Assembly (NCBI GenBank): GCA_964352615.1
Contig: CAYGSG010000006.1
Coordinates: 1 to 64,000, forward strand
From: OFTM382 sp964352615
GTDB taxonomy: Bacteria > Planctomycetota > Phycisphaerae > Phycisphaerales > UBA1924
DNA length: 64,000 bases
Reading direction: 5' to 3'
Both the position numbers and the translations under genes were made by a program. The notes below the pieces were generated by a model. The model made no database searches and was not told where the DNA came from. It saw only the letters and a program-made list of their open reading frames with translations. Shown piece after piece: positions 20,432 to 29,648 of the stretch (the stretch's first letter is position 1; each line of letters opens with the position of its first letter).

Positions 20432-20986
20432 CTACTCACCGGGCAGCTTGCGTTCGATCTTCCGCAAGAGGCTTACCGCCTCGCGGAGCAGCTCGGCTTC
20501 CTCCCCTGCGGGTCGGAGGGCTTGCTGTGGCTGCCCGGCGGATGGGGCATGCTCGCCGTCGGCCCGCCGATCGCGCTGGGCGAGCACCGCCTCGCGGAAG
20601 CCCCGTGTGTCCACGATGCCGATCATGTTTACCAGCGACCCGCCCGGGGTGGATGACTGGCCCGCGGTCTCGACCCGGAACCCCTCGATACCGAGGAATC
20701 GCATCACCGGTCCTTGGTAGAGCTGCAGGTCCGTGATCTTCTCAAGCGGAATGGTGCTCTCGATCTTACTGAAGATGCCCTTGCGGATCTCCAGGGTGCG
20801 TGTGGTCAGCGTGCAGCCGACGTTGTCGAGCCATTTCTGAATCAGCGCAAACCCGAACGGGATAACGATGAGCAGCAGCGGGATGCCCACTACCGTCACA
20901 ACGCACAACAGAATTGTGCTGATCATGTAGTAGGTCTTGACCTTGGGATCGAAGCTGGCTTCGCGCAGGACTTTGGGATCGCTCAT
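20432..20986 (-). CDS. Membrane protein with bacterial PH domain (YdbS/bPH2-like)
   Basis: 184 residues. One hydrophobic hairpin (about residues 19-45) precedes a bacterial PH-like domain (DUF304) of about 80 residues, with LTTRTLEIRKGIFSKIESTI and the typical PLEKITDLQLYQGPVMRFLG. The C-terminal 45 residues are polar with a short basic helix. Function unknown; such proteins often occur in pairs, but here it is single. It stands 36 nt upstream of the PhzF gene on the same strand and is divergent from the Nramp gene, with only 31 nt between them. Confidence 0.82.
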   Translation of the reverse strand: MSDPKVLREASFDPKVKTYYMISTILLCVVTVVGIPLLLIVIPFGFALIQKWLDNVGCTLTTRTLEIRKGIFSKIESTIPLEKITDLQLYQGPVMRFLGIEGFRVETAGQSSTPGGSLVNMIGIVDTRGFREAVLAQRDRRADGEHAPSAGQPQQALRPAGEEAELLREAVSLLRKIERKLPGE

Positions 20987-21017
20987 GGCCGCAGTCTAGC
21001 GAGAACTCTGGCAGGGT

Positions 21018-22301
21018 ATGCTGGCTCCCATGAAACCACGTTTCTCACTGCTCGCAATCATCGGGCCGGGACTGCTGGTGGCGGCCACGGGTGTCGGAGC
21101 GGGCGATCTGGCCACCGCCGGCTTCGCGGGCTCGCGGCTGGGCCTTGGCGTGGCCTGGGCGGTGCTGGTGGGCGCGGCGATGAAATTCGTCATTACCGAG
21201 GGATTGGCCCGCTGGCAGATAGCCACAGGCACCACGCTGCTTGAGGGTGTCGCGACGCGCATCGGCAGACCGGCTATGGCTGTTTTTCTCGCGTACTTCT
21301 TGCTCTGGTCGTTCTTCGTCGGCGGCTCGCTCATCAAGGCGTGCAGCGTGACGTTCCGTGCGCTCTTCTCAAGCATCGAATTTGGTGTCGTGGGCGGCGT
21401 ACTCATTGGGCTGGCCCACTCGCTGCTCGGGCTGGTGCTCGTGTTGGTCGGCGGGTTCAAGCTGTTCAGCCGGGTCATGGCCGTCGCTATCGGGCTCATG
21501 GTCGTTTCGGTTGTCATCGCCGCGATCGCCACGGGGCCAGACATGGGCCAGTTGGCGCGTGGGCTGGTGGTGCCTTCCATTCCAGAACCAAGATCAGAGA
21601 GCACGGCCAGTCCTACCACATGGGTCATCGCACTCATCGGAGGTGTCGGAGGAACGGTTACCGTGCTCTGCTACGGCTACTGGCTCCGTGAAACAAAGCG
21701 TGACACCAGGGAGCACATGCTCTCTGCGCGCATAGACCTTGCGGTTGGCTACGCGGTCACGGCGTTGTTCGGTGTTTCGATGATCGTCATCGCGAGCGGC
21801 GTAGGACCGGTCGACGGCAAGGGCACGGGCCTGCTCGCTCAACTCGCGATGCAACTGTCAACATCGCTCGGCACGTGGGCGGGCACGCTGTTTCTCGTCG
21901 GAGCGTGGGCCGCCATTTTCAGCAGTCTGCTGGGTGTGTGGCAGTCGGTCCCATACCTGTTCGCCGACACGCTCGGCTTGCTCCGCCGAGCGCCCCGCAC
22001 CAGTCGGCCGCTTACCCAAACTCGGTCATACAAGGCGTACCTCGTGGCCATCGCAACGCTGCCGATGCTCGGCATGGCGTTCAGCTTCGAACAGGTCCAA
22101 CTGCTTTACACCGTGTGCGGCGCGATGTTCGTGCCCATGCTCGCTGCGGCTCTGCTCTACCTCAACAGCAGGCGTTCGCACATGGGCACCAACCGGACCG
22201 GCTGGCTAGGGACCGTGGCCATTCTCTGCACGCTCGCGTTCTTTGCTTGGGTCGGCTTCAACGCGGTAGCTTCCACGCTGCCCCGCATTCTGGGCAGATG
22301 A
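21018..22301 (+). CDS. Nramp-family transporter lacking the DPGN motif
   Basis: 427 residues with about 11 predicted membrane spans. The N-terminus (IIGPGLLVAATGVGAGD) aligns with TM1 of Nramp/MntH proteins, but the metal-binding DPGN is GAGD here. The TM6 MPH motif is also missing: the equivalent region reads VLCYGYWLRE. It is therefore Nramp-like but unlikely to use the classical Mn2+/Fe2+ site; other divalent ions or another solute are possible. ATG 21018 is used; ATG 21030 is an equally good start. The 3' end overlaps the convergent gene by 44 nt. Confidence 0.82.
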   Translation: MLAPMKPRFSLLAIIGPGLLVAATGVGAGDLATAGFAGSRLGLGVAWAVLVGAAMKFVITEGLARWQIATGTTLLEGVATRIGRPAMAVFLAYFLLWSFFVGGSLIKACSVTFRALFSSIEFGVVGGVLIGLAHSLLGLVLVLVGGFKLFSRVMAVAIGLMVVSVVIAAIATGPDMGQLARGLVVPSIPEPRSESTASPTTWVIALIGGVGGTVTVLCYGYWLRETKRDTREHMLSARIDLAVGYAVTALFGVSMIVIASGVGPVDGKGTGLLAQLAMQLSTSLGTWAGTLFLVGAWAAIFSSLLGVWQSVPYLFADTLGLLRRAPRTSRPLTQTRSYKAYLVAIATLPMLGMAFSFEQVQLLYTVCGAMFVPMLAAALLYLNSRRSHMGTNRTGWLGTVAILCTLAFFAWVGFNAVASTLPRILGR

Positions 22302-22632
22302 CACAGCCGTCGTCTTCAGCCGGCAACCCGAGCAAGCTTTGCCTACACGACTTGCACTCGAAACCCGTAAGCGGAGCCCGCACGATGTTGTGCACAATGC
22401 CAACTGCGGTTGCGCCAACCACGTACACGCTCACTAGAGCACCAGCAACAACAAATATCTCAACCACCGTGCCGGACGTGTAGAACGAGACGATGACCGC
22501 CCCGATCAACACGTGTGCTGCTAGGACCACGCAGGAACAGAGCAACTCGTTCCAACGGCGTATTGGCTGACCCCGGTCGTCATTGTCCGGGTTCTCCGCG
22601 AGCACACGTGCGACACGCTGGTCTCGGTTCAT
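22258..22632 (-). CDS. Two-span membrane protein with C-terminal zinc ribbon
   Basis: 124 residues. Two hydrophobic helices (about 30-52 and 56-82) are followed by a Cys4 ribbon, CKSC...CPEC, spaced by 18 residues, near the C-terminus. The same ribbon style follows or precedes membrane spans in two other proteins of this window (34.9 kb and 46.9 kb). Function unknown. Its 3' end overlaps the Nramp-like gene by 44 nt in convergent orientation, and it begins 2 nt before the thiG stop, so it may read into thiG or be separate. Confidence 0.65.
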   Translation of the reverse strand: MNRDQRVARVLAENPDNDDRGQPIRRWNELLCSCVVLAAHVLIGAVIVSFYTSGTVVEIFVVAGALVSVYVVGATAVGIVHNIVRAPLTGFECKSCRQSLLGLPAEDDGCVICPECGAAWKLPR

Positions 22633-22633
22633 G

Positions 22634-23491
22634 CTACTCCCCCGGGATGTAGCTGATCGCGCCCTCCATCGGGCTGCTGGCCGTCGCGTAGAGCTTCTTG
22701 TCGATTCGCCCCGCGAGGTAGCTCTGCCTACCCGCCTCGGTGGCCTTGCGCATCGCGTGGGCCATCATGACCGGGTCCTTGGCGTGAGCGATCGCTGTGT
22801 TGAGCAGCACGCCGTCGGCGCCGAGTTCCATCGCGATGCTCACATCGCTCGCCGAGCCCACGCCCGCATCGACGATGACCGGGTAGCCGGGATCTCCAGC
22901 CTTGAGCAGTTCCAAGCACAGCACGATGTTGTTGCGGTTGAGCACACCCTGACCCGAGCCGATCGGGCTGCCCGCCGGCATGACCGCGGCGGCCCCGGCG
23001 TCCTTGATCCGTTGGGCGCTGATGGGGTCATCGCTGGTGTACACCAGCACCTTGAAGCCGTCTGCTGCGAGAGTCTTGGTGGCTTCGATCGTGCCGACGG
23101 GGTCGGGCAGCAGCGTCTTCTTGTCGCCGAGCACTTCGAGTTTCACCCAGTCTTTGCCAGGGTTGTCGATCTGGTCGAGCAGTTCGCGGCCAAGCCTGGC
23201 CACCCGAATGGCATCGCCGGCATCAAAGCAGCCGGCGGTGTTGGGCAGGATCGTGTACCGGCTCGTATCAATGAAGTCGAGCAGGCTCTGGCCCTGGGCG
23301 TTGACCAGCCGTTCGCGTCGAACGGCGACGGTCACAATCTCGCATCCGCTGGCGTCGAGGGCGTGCTGCATGAGCTCGAAGCTGGCGTACTTGCCGGTGC
23401 CGACGAGCAGCCGCGAGCCGAACTCGCTGCCCGCGAGCTTGAGCGGTTCGAGGCCGGGCTGGGTTTGGATTGATTCTGTGGCTTGGGGCAT
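22634..23491 (-). CDS. thiG: Thiazole synthase (ThiG)
   Basis: Forms the thiazole phosphate of thiamine from DXP, dehydroglycine or glycine imine and ThiS thiocarboxylate. 285 residues from ATG 23491; a longer open frame upstream has no conserved start. Conserved features: LLVGTGKY, the Schiff-base Lys in WVKLEVLGD, AAAVMPAGSPIGSG and GADGVLLNTAIAHAKDP. It follows thiS directly, 37 nt downstream. No TPP riboswitch could be recognised upstream. Confidence 0.93.
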   Translation of the reverse strand: MPQATESIQTQPGLEPLKLAGSEFGSRLLVGTGKYASFELMQHALDASGCEIVTVAVRRERLVNAQGQSLLDFIDTSRYTILPNTAGCFDAGDAIRVARLGRELLDQIDNPGKDWVKLEVLGDKKTLLPDPVGTIEATKTLAADGFKVLVYTSDDPISAQRIKDAGAAAVMPAGSPIGSGQGVLNRNNIVLCLELLKAGDPGYPVIVDAGVGSASDVSIAMELGADGVLLNTAIAHAKDPVMMAHAMRKATEAGRQSYLAGRIDKKLYATASSPMEGAISYIPGE

Positions 23492-23528
23492 GACCAAGCC
23501 TACGCGGGCTCGGCTGGGCCAGCCCCCT

Positions 23529-23729
23529 TCAGCCCCCGCCCACGAGCGTGACGACTTCCACGATGTCGCCCTCGACGAGCTGGCGGCTCTCGTGCTCCCG
23601 CCGGGGCACGACCTCACGGTTGACCTCGGCGGCACAGGGCCTGCCGGAGACCCCCAATTCGGCCAGCAGCACCGCGATCGTGGCATTGTCGGGTGCGTCG
23701 TGGGGCTTGCCATTGAGCAGAATTCGCAT
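23529..23729 (-). CDS. thiS: Sulfur carrier protein ThiS
   Basis: 66 residues with the beta-grasp fold. The start MRILLNGKP is the usual first strand, and the protein ends LVGGG; the C-terminal Gly-Gly is what is adenylated and made into a thiocarboxylate. One Gly beyond the usual pair is present. It is the first gene of the thiS-thiG pair. A much longer frame opens upstream to 24743 but is antisense to the glycosyltransferase gene and is not real. Confidence 0.9.
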   Translation of the reverse strand: MRILLNGKPHDAPDNATIAVLLAELGVSGRPCAAEVNREVVPRREHESRQLVEGDIVEVVTLVGGG

Positions 23730-23906
23730 GACCCACACTAGCCCGGCGAGCGTAGGAATAACACACACCGGACCGCTGCACAAACCCATTGAGCACGCCC
23801 CTACGCTACAGCTTGAGCCCCCTTGAACCGATGGGTAGGGGCACCATCCGACGCGTTTTTTGGCCCGCACTGGCCCGCACTGGCGGGCAAGGAATCCGCT
23901 GCACGC

Positions 23907-25229
23907 ATGCGAGTTCTGCTGCTCAATCAGGTGTACCACCCCGACCCGGCGGCGACGGCTCAGCACGCCGACGACTTGGCCAGGCACCTCGTCCGCGAGG
24001 GCCACGAGGTCCACGTGATCGCCAGCCGGGCGCTGTACGGCTCCAAAGGCGCGGCGCTGCCCGCCCGCGAGACCATCGAGGGCGTGCAGGTCCACCGCGT
24101 GGGCCGATCGATCTTCGGCAAGGCTTCCATCTTGGCTCGGGTCGCCGACTTCGGGCTGTTCTATCTCTTCGCCTTGCTCAAAGCGTTCGCGGTACCCAAG
24201 CCCGATGTCGTGGTGTGCTTCACCACCCCGCCGTTCATCGCGCTGGCCGGCTGGTCGCTGCGGCTCTTGCGCGGCTCGCGCTTCGTGTATTGGGTGATGG
24301 ACCTGTACCCGGATCTGCCGGTCGCCTGCGGCGTGATGAAACCCGATAGCATCACGACCCGGCTCTTCGAGGCCATCAACCGGTTCTGCCTCAAGCGAGC
24401 CGACCGCACCGTGGTGCTCGGTCGGTGCATGCAGCAGCGAGTTCTCGATAAGGGGGCGCCCGCCGACCGTGTTGTCCACATTGGCGTATGGCCGGGCCAA
24501 CGCGATAGCGCGGACGCCCCGCCGCCCGCCAGGCTCGACAACCCGTACCGAAAGGAGTGGCAGCTCGGAGACCGCTTCGTCGTGATGTACTCGGGTAACT
24601 TCGGCCTGGGGCACGATGTCGAGACCATGCTCGAGGCCGCCAAGAGCCTCCACGAAGATCCCGAGTGGGCGGACCGTGTCCGCTTCGTTTTCGCAGGAGG
24701 CGGCAAGAAAAAGACCACCGTTGAAGCGTTCGTCCATGAGCACAAGCTGACCAACTGCGTGCTCGCGCCGTACCAGCCCAGAGAGCGATTGAGCGATTCA
24801 CTCTCGTGCGCCGACTTGCACCTGGCTTCGCTGCTGGAGGGCGTCGAGGGCATCATGGTGCCTTGCAAGCTGTTCGGCATCATGGCGGCTGCAAGACCCT
24901 GCGCGTTCATCGGACACCCCACCAGCGAGCTGAGCCGGGTGCTTGCGGAGAACGACGCGGGAACAACAGTTCGCCAGGGCGAAAGCGACGCGCTCGCAGC
25001 GTTCATCAAAGGCCTGGCCGACGATCCTGAGCGAGCTCTTCGACTGGGCGCCAACGCAAGGCGAGCGCTCGATACCGCTTACAGCACAGATGCGGCGTGC
25101 AGGCAGTGGCAGCGGCTGCTGGAAGCGGTCTGTGAGGGGAAAGATAGCCCAAACACCGATACAATATCTCCGGCGAATCAGCCGCCAGTTGAACCGTCCA
25201 TGGTGGGCGAAAGCAAGTCGCGGCTCTGA
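23907..25229 (+). CDS. Glycosyltransferase family 4 (WbuB-like)
   Basis: 440 residues from ATG 23907; the open frame extends upstream to 23823 without homology. GT-B fold: N-terminal MRVLLLNQVYHPDPAATAQH, then a linker with MDLYPDLP, and the C-terminal half with YSGNFGLGHDVETM and the donor-binding region around ASLLEGVEGIMVPCKLFG. WbuB-type enzymes add N-acetyl-fucosamine or similar sugars to lipid-linked oligosaccharides. It heads a plus-strand run with a Usp, a formyltransferase and a deacetylase. Confidence 0.85.
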   Translation: MRVLLLNQVYHPDPAATAQHADDLARHLVREGHEVHVIASRALYGSKGAALPARETIEGVQVHRVGRSIFGKASILARVADFGLFYLFALLKAFAVPKPDVVVCFTTPPFIALAGWSLRLLRGSRFVYWVMDLYPDLPVACGVMKPDSITTRLFEAINRFCLKRADRTVVLGRCMQQRVLDKGAPADRVVHIGVWPGQRDSADAPPPARLDNPYRKEWQLGDRFVVMYSGNFGLGHDVETMLEAAKSLHEDPEWADRVRFVFAGGGKKKTTVEAFVHEHKLTNCVLAPYQPRERLSDSLSCADLHLASLLEGVEGIMVPCKLFGIMAAARPCAFIGHPTSELSRVLAENDAGTTVRQGESDALAAFIKGLADDPERALRLGANARRALDTAYSTDAACRQWQRLLEAVCEGKDSPNTDTISPANQPPVEPSMVGESKSRL

Positions 25230-25244
25230 ATAGGAGATCGCATC

Positions 25245-26120
25245 ATGGAAGCCTTCAAAAACATCATCGTTGCGACCGATTTCTCGCCCGGCTCCAAAGC
25301 GGCACTGATCCAGGGCAGTCGTCTGGCGAGCCAGCACGGAGCGACCCTGCACTACCTGCACATCGTGCCCAAGGGGGGGTCGAACGTGCCCGGCACCAAC
25401 CCGCCGGACAGCGGGCCTGACCTCGATGCCGGCGTCACTGAGCAAGCGCTGGCGTACATGGACAACCAGTTGCAAGAGATCGGTGCCAGGGGGCTGTCGA
25501 TCGTGCGGTTTGGCCGACCGCTCGCGGAGATCGAGGCCGTCGCCAAGAGCACTGAAGCCGACCTTTTGGTCATCGGCGCTACCGGTGAACACGGCAAGCG
25601 ATGGGGCACGGTTTCATCACGGTGCGTGCGGCGTGGACCCTCGCGGGTGCTGCTCGTGCCCCCGGAACATACCGCGCCGTTCAAGCGCGTTCTCGCGTGT
25701 GTTGATCTTTCCGATTCGACGCAGAGCGTGCTCCAACTTGCCGTCGGCATGGCTGCTACCGATGGTGCTGAGACAACCGCGCTCCATTGCTTCGAAGTGC
25801 CCTGGGAACGTGCCCGGTTCGGCACAGGGGTGCCGTCCAACGCGCTCGAACTTACGGACGAATACCAGGCGTCGCTGCAACGGCAGTACCGCTCGGTGAC
25901 ATCGCAGGTTCTGGCGAGCCAGGCTCCGCCTCTCAAGCTGCTCCAGGCGATCGACCCGGGGACCGCCATCGTCCGCTATGCGTCTGAATCCGAAACAGAC
26001 CTGGTCGTGACCGGCACGACCAGCCGGACCGGCCTTGCTTACATGCTCTTAGGCACGACCGCTGAGAAGATCATGCGCGACACGTCCTGTTCGGTGCTCT
26101 CCTTGAAAACCCCCGCCTGA
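25245..26120 (+). CDS. Universal stress protein, tandem UspA domains
   Basis: 291 residues forming two UspA domains (about 3-140 and 145-291). The first starts FKNIIVATDFSPGS, the second FKRVLACVDLSDST. The ATP loop (G-x2-G-x9-G-S/T) is clear in the second domain (GTTSRTGLAYMLLGTT) and looser in the first (GATGEHGKRWGTVSS). Tandem Usp proteins bind nucleotides and help under stress; the exact role is unknown. The gene begins 15 nt after the glycosyltransferase stop, with AGGAG close upstream. Confidence 0.9.
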   Translation: MEAFKNIIVATDFSPGSKAALIQGSRLASQHGATLHYLHIVPKGGSNVPGTNPPDSGPDLDAGVTEQALAYMDNQLQEIGARGLSIVRFGRPLAEIEAVAKSTEADLLVIGATGEHGKRWGTVSSRCVRRGPSRVLLVPPEHTAPFKRVLACVDLSDSTQSVLQLAVGMAATDGAETTALHCFEVPWERARFGTGVPSNALELTDEYQASLQRQYRSVTSQVLASQAPPLKLLQAIDPGTAIVRYASESETDLVVTGTTSRTGLAYMLLGTTAEKIMRDTSCSVLSLKTPA

Positions 26121-26154
26121 GCCATGTTCATCCCCGCACCACGGAGCCCTGCGA

Positions 26155-27084
26155 ATGCAAACGGCCGAGCCCACAACCCAACCGACGGCGCATCGCGGCC
26201 AAGATGACTCTCCAGCGTTCCTGCCGCCCGTGCAGCTCCCGCAGAGCGAACTCGACAAGCTCGAAGCGGTAAACACACAGCCGCCCGGTCGCCCGCTCAC
26301 CAAGTACGTGTTTATTCAGAACGAGCCGTTCTACTTGCCCAAGGTTCTTGACAAGTACCTGCGCGAGCACGCGGGTTCGACCGTCGGCATCAACGTGCAG
26401 TCCGTCGCACAGGGCAAACGCACCGTCGTGCAGACCGCGATGGACCTGCTCAAGATGTACGGCCCGGTGTACTTCCAGTGGAAGTTCCGTAATTTCGTGC
26501 TCAAGAAGGTGCAGTCCAAACTGGTCAACGACATCATGGGCTCGACCCGCATCTGCCACTCGGTGGCGGCGGTTGCCAAGAAGTACAACGTGCCCGTGCA
26601 GGGCGCTGCGGATGTGAACTCGGAGGAATTCCTCTCCATGCTCCGCGGCAAGGGCGTCGAGTTCATCGTCTCGATCAGCGGAACCCAGCTCTACAAGAAA
26701 GCGCTCCGCGCGCAGACCCCCTACGGCATCGTCAACTGCCACGGCGCCATGCTGCCCAAGTATCGAGGGCTCATGCCAAGCTTCTGGACGCTCGCCAACA
26801 ATGAGCCACGGGGCGGCGTGAGCGTTCATTATGTCGACCGCAAGCTTGATAACGGCCCGATTGTGGTGCAGCGCGAGTACGCCATCTGGCCGCATGACAC
26901 GCTCGAGAACGTCATGGCGCGCTCCAAGGACCTCGCTGCCGAGGCGATCCTTGAATGCGTGCGTAAAATCGAGTACGGCCCTCTGACGCTCGCAGCTAAC
27001 CCGCAGGAAGAGCAGAGCCATTTCTCTATGCCGACAAAAGATGATGTCAATCGCTTCAAAGCCGGCGGGCACCGCTTTGTTTGA
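26155..27084 (+). CDS. Formyltransferase-family protein (sugar formyltransferase-like)
   Basis: 309 residues. The catalytic triad Asn-His-Asp of 10-formyl-THF enzymes is present: N and H in GIVNCHGAMLPKYRG, D in HYVDRKLDNGPIV. The first 150 residues are not the usual Rossmann start of Fmt and contain two basic patches, while Fmt's C-terminal tRNA domain is absent. It is therefore more likely a sugar or other amine N-formyltransferase than methionyl-tRNA formyltransferase. The next gene, a deacetylase, begins 7 nt later; deacetylation could supply the amine. This link is inference. Confidence 0.75.
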   Translation: MQTAEPTTQPTAHRGQDDSPAFLPPVQLPQSELDKLEAVNTQPPGRPLTKYVFIQNEPFYLPKVLDKYLREHAGSTVGINVQSVAQGKRTVVQTAMDLLKMYGPVYFQWKFRNFVLKKVQSKLVNDIMGSTRICHSVAAVAKKYNVPVQGAADVNSEEFLSMLRGKGVEFIVSISGTQLYKKALRAQTPYGIVNCHGAMLPKYRGLMPSFWTLANNEPRGGVSVHYVDRKLDNGPIVVQREYAIWPHDTLENVMARSKDLAAEAILECVRKIEYGPLTLAANPQEEQSHFSMPTKDDVNRFKAGGHRFV

Positions 27085-27091
27085 AAGCAGT

Positions 27092-27976
27092 ATGCAACAG
27101 TCGGATCAGATGCTTCATGCGCTGTCATTCGACATCGAAGACTGGTTCCACATCGTCGAGGTCAAGGCCGTCGAGGACCCGGCCCAGTGGCCCCTGCTCA
27201 GCGAGCGGTCGTCGCTTGTCGAACGCTACACCGATCTGATCCTCGAACTCTGCGCCAAAGCGGATACGAGGGCTACGTTCTTCATGCTCGGCTGGATCGC
27301 CGAGAGGCACCCTGCGCTGGTCCGCCGAATCGCGGACGCCGGCCACGAGCTGGCCACGCACTCATTCTGGCACCGCAAGGTCTACGAGCTCACGCCCGAG
27401 ACGTTCCGCGAGGACGTCGAGCATTCGATCCGTGCGATTCGCGACGCGGCCCCCGATGCGCAGATTCGCGGATTCCGTGCGCCCTCGTTCTCGATCACCC
27501 AGGGCGCCGAGTGGGCGTTTGATGTGCTTCTGGAGTGCGGCATCGAATACGACGCGAGCCTCTTCCCCGGAGCACGCGGCCACGGCGGATACGCCTGCCA
27601 GCCCGGCGCGCACGTTGTGACCACTCCTGCCGGGAGCAAGATGCCTGAGCTTCCCATGAGCCTAGCGCCCGTCGGCATCGGGCCGTTGCGCAAACGCATG
27701 TGCTACTCGGGCGGTGGATACATGCGGCTGCTGCCCGGCGCCCTGATCGAGCAGGGTGTTCAGCACGAGGTGTCGCACAACCGGCCGACCGTGGTCTACC
27801 TGCACCCGCGTGACTTTGCGCCCGACTGTCCGAAGGTACCCATGCCGCCGCATCGCAGGTTCAAGTGCTATGTGGGAACATCGACGACCAAGGCAAAGTT
27901 GCAACGCCTGCTTCGTGAGCACCGCTGGGGAACCTGCCAAGAAGTCCTTATAAGGGCTGGGCTGCTATCCGACTAG
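27092..27976 (+). CDS. Polysaccharide deacetylase (DUF3473/XrtA-associated type)
   Basis: 294 residues from ATG 27092. NodB homology domain: catalytic Asp and metal site in SFDIEDWFH, ATFFMLGWIAERHPALV, then THSFWHRKVY with the two metal His, and GFRAPSFS. The C-terminal part has YLHPRDF, near the DUF3473 region, and KCYVGTSTTKAKLQRLL. This type is found in exopolysaccharide clusters with PEP-CTERM/XrtA proteins. It removes N-acetyl groups from a surface polymer or precursor. Last of the plus-strand run; convergent with the next operon, 16 nt apart. Confidence 0.88.
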   Translation: MQQSDQMLHALSFDIEDWFHIVEVKAVEDPAQWPLLSERSSLVERYTDLILELCAKADTRATFFMLGWIAERHPALVRRIADAGHELATHSFWHRKVYELTPETFREDVEHSIRAIRDAAPDAQIRGFRAPSFSITQGAEWAFDVLLECGIEYDASLFPGARGHGGYACQPGAHVVTTPAGSKMPELPMSLAPVGIGPLRKRMCYSGGGYMRLLPGALIEQGVQHEVSHNRPTVVYLHPRDFAPDCPKVPMPPHRRFKCYVGTSTTKAKLQRLLREHRWGTCQEVLIRAGLLSD

Positions 27977-27992
27977 CAAGACAGCGCGTGTC

Positions 27993-29648
27993 TCAACCCT
28001 TCGCGTTGGGCGAGCTCTCGACAGCGCGTTCCTGTCCCATTTCACGGCGTCGGATCAGCTCTTCCTTGACCTTGATCGTGATCATGTACTCGTACAGATA
28101 CTGAAGCCTGGCGTAGATCCAGCCCGGAGCCAGATCAAGAAATGCCCGCCGAGCTACCACGTAGTACAGGTACTTGATGTGCGGCCTCAGCGGCATGCGA
28201 TAGAACAGATCCTTCAGGGCCGCACGCCGTGTGTTTGGGTCTTGGCTCAAGATTCCCCGCACCGGCTTGCGACTGCCGTCGATGACCTTGAGCACTTCCA
28301 TTGCCTCAAAGCTGGAGTAGCTGTTGTGCCGCTCGACCCACTGCCGCACCCCTTTGGAGAACGGGTAGTGGATCAGATGGCCTTCAAGATTAGAAACAGG
28401 GCCGTCGACTTCCGCCACAGGATTGACCAGCCGCTTGTAGCTGATTTTCTCCGGCCGAAAGAGCCTGACGAGCCAAGTCGGGTACAGCGAGGCCCGCTTG
28501 ATCCATCGCCCTAGGAACATGTCTTTGCGACGCATGCGGAATGCCGAGTTGGGGCTTGCCGGGTCCGCGAGTCGCATGATCTCGGCAGCGAGCTCCGGCG
28601 GGACTAGCTCGTCGGCATCAACATACAGCACCCAGGGGTGCTTGAACTCGATGTTCTGCACGCCCCAATTCTGGTGGCTCGACCAGTTGTCAAACTGGCG
28701 GGACACCACACGCACGTGCCGCCGCGCCTCGGCCAGTTCGACCGTGCGATCGGTCGATTTCGAGTCGTACACCACGATGTCGTCGCTGAACGAGAGTGAA
28801 TCGAGGCACGCCTCGATATTGACTTCCTCGTCCTTGGTGAGAATGACGCACGAAACCGGGAAGTAGCCGCGTGCTTCACTCGCCCATTCGAGGCCCGGCT
28901 CGTGCTCGAACGCCCTCATCTGCTCGCCCACGAGGGTCCACGCCATGAAGCGCAGGTTGGATTCGAGCACCGCGCGGTGGTAGCCACTCACGCCATCGAT
29001 GAACCCACCACGGCAGACGTATCGCCAAAGGAATGAGATCGTGGCAGCGAAGGGGTACGAGGGCCTGACCGCCCACTGGGGTGTAGGTGTGACAAGGCTC
29101 GCATGACGAGCCCGCGCGACGAGATGATCGAGCATCGTGTCGATGCTCCGGTCCTCGGCCTTGAGCACTCGACCGGGCAGCTTGCTCGTCACGCCCTCAG
29201 CGCCAATCTCAGGTCCAAATGACGCTGACCGAAACTCGACCGTCGCGAGCGGGGCTGCGCGGACTTCGCTTTGCGGGCCTGCGACCGCCGAATGGAGCAG
29301 CTTTCCTCTGAATACTTCACGCAACTGAACTTCTGAAGCTGATTTGCATGCCACGACTGCATCCACGAGTTCACGGGTTGGTCGCTCGCTTCCGGCTAGC
29401 ACCAGCACACATCCGTCCTGGCCCATAGCTTCGCGAAGCTTGTCTCCGAGCACCGCCCATTTCGGCCTGCCCGCCCGGCCAGTATCCATCGCGATAGTCT
29501 GCACACCGTCGGGCAGGGCCTCAGGGACAGGTTCGCTTGCAACTCGCACGAAGACACACGCCCCGTGCAGAAGGGCATCCTTCGCAGCCGCGATCATGCT
29601 CGCGTCGTCGATGCCGTCGTTCCATAGCAATGTGACAAGTTTGCTCAA
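27993..29648 (-). CDS. Glycosyltransferase family 2 with extra N-terminal region
   Basis: 551 residues. The catalytic GT2 core starts near residue 265 (FPVSCVILTKDEEVNIEACL), with DDIVVYDSKSTDRT and the DXD-like YVDADELVPPE, and ends with the long C-terminal tail typical of WaaE-like proteins. Residues 1-260 have no GT2 core, but about 180-250 (SYPFAATISFLWRYVCRGGF) resemble that same tail. This suggests a fused remnant of a second GT2 copy or a related domain. Its ATG overlaps the stop of the next gene upstream. Last gene of a four-gene operon. Confidence 0.83.
   Translation of the reverse strand: MSKLVTLLWNDGIDDASMIAAAKDALLHGACVFVRVASEPVPEALPDGVQTIAMDTGRAGRPKWAVLGDKLREAMGQDGCVLVLAGSERPTRELVDAVVACKSASEVQLREVFRGKLLHSAVAGPQSEVRAAPLATVEFRSASFGPEIGAEGVTSKLPGRVLKAEDRSIDTMLDHLVARARHASLVTPTPQWAVRPSYPFAATISFLWRYVCRGGFIDGVSGYHRAVLESNLRFMAWTLVGEQMRAFEHEPGLEWASEARGYFPVSCVILTKDEEVNIEACLDSLSFSDDIVVYDSKSTDRTVELAEARRHVRVVSRQFDNWSSHQNWGVQNIEFKHPWVLYVDADELVPPELAAEIMRLADPASPNSAFRMRRKDMFLGRWIKRASLYPTWLVRLFRPEKISYKRLVNPVAEVDGPVSNLEGHLIHYPFSKGVRQWVERHNSYSSFEAMEVLKVIDGSRKPVRGILSQDPNTRRAALKDLFYRMPLRPHIKYLYYVVARRAFLDLAPGWIYARLQYLYEYMITIKVKEELIRRREMGQERAVESSPNAKG

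Noticed and set aside
23730..23906. A TPP riboswitch upstream of thiS
   Set aside because: The conserved TPP core sequence (CUGAGA region) could not be found; only a GC-rich hairpin is visible.
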